DNA from: Paenibacillus wynnii
Lineage (GTDB): Bacteria > Bacillota > Bacilli > Paenibacillales > Paenibacillaceae
Direction: 5' to 3'
Length of the DNA: 64,000 nt
Assembly (NCBI RefSeq): GCF_000757885.1
Contig: NZ_JQCR01000003.1
Span: 248,001-312,000 of the forward strand
Made by a program: the position numbers and the translations under genes. Positions 63,971-64,000 of the stretch are shown one piece after another. Below the pieces are notes generated by a model. It was given only the letters and a program-made list of their open reading frames with translations. It had not been told where the DNA came from and did not search any database. Within the stretch, counting starts at the first letter, position 1, and every line of letters begins with the position of its first letter.

Positions 63971-64000
63971 AAAGAGCCCCTTTTTGAGAGTGATTTTACT

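Overview
The window reads as chromosomal DNA of a Paenibacillus-like member of the Bacillales. The evidence is the YesM/YesN-type sensor/regulator pair beside a sugar-binding lipoprotein, the hemE-hemH-hemY order typical of Gram-positive bacteria, a Bacillus-style Zur box in front of a cysteine-poor L33 gene, AGGAGG-type ribosome binding sites with frequent GTG/TTG starts, and families of long intergenic repeats. I saw no rRNA, phage genes, insertion-sequence transposase or CRISPR array. There is one tRNA, tRNA-Leu(CAG).

Layout. 1-11027: a carbohydrate-use locus with two ABC permeases (the first cut by the window edge), a membrane-anchored GH43 enzyme, a 1-kb intergenic stretch full of repeats, a sugar-binding lipoprotein, a YesM/YesN-type two-component pair and a GH2 enzyme. 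11392-18760: housekeeping and accessory genes (GNAT, HD-domain protein, DbpA-type RNA helicase, ABC exporter, CynX-type MFS transporter, methyltransferase). 18973-22829: tRNA-Leu, then a soluble hybrid kinase with six PAS domains. 22851-27394: a zinc-starvation cluster of two G3E (COG0523) GTPases, a YcgR/YcgQ-like pair and a zinc-independent L33 paralogue, around one promoter with a Zur box. 27395-28244: a second repeat-rich intergenic stretch. 28245-36971: mostly single genes, including a SufR-like regulator, YtxH protein, glutamate racemase, LysM-M14 endopeptidase and an IscA-like protein whose ligand cysteines are replaced by histidine-rich segments.

37175-47488 looks like an accessory island and is the most unusual part. 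A membrane-bound hybrid kinase is split by one in-frame amber codon from a CheA-type ATPase module. A convergent LytTR response regulator follows. Divergent from that is a tight four-gene operon: a metallo-beta-lactamase-fold hydrolase, a membrane-anchored NadD-like nucleotidyltransferase, a LuxI/FeeM-like acyltransferase and an MMPL exporter. My reading, which is inference, is a cell-envelope or signalling acyl-metabolite system with its own sensor and regulator.

47672-63970 returns to ordinary genes: an RlmL-like rRNA methyltransferase, an O-methyltransferase, an MFS exporter, hemEHY for haem, a CapA-like protein, a glycerophosphodiesterase, a FAH-family enzyme, a DUF92 protein, a TetR regulator, an ABC-F ATPase, a phosphodiester-glycosidase-domain protein, an M42 peptidase and a LapA-domain protein. 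A third copy of a 200-bp foldback repeat lies directly in front of the ABC-F gene.
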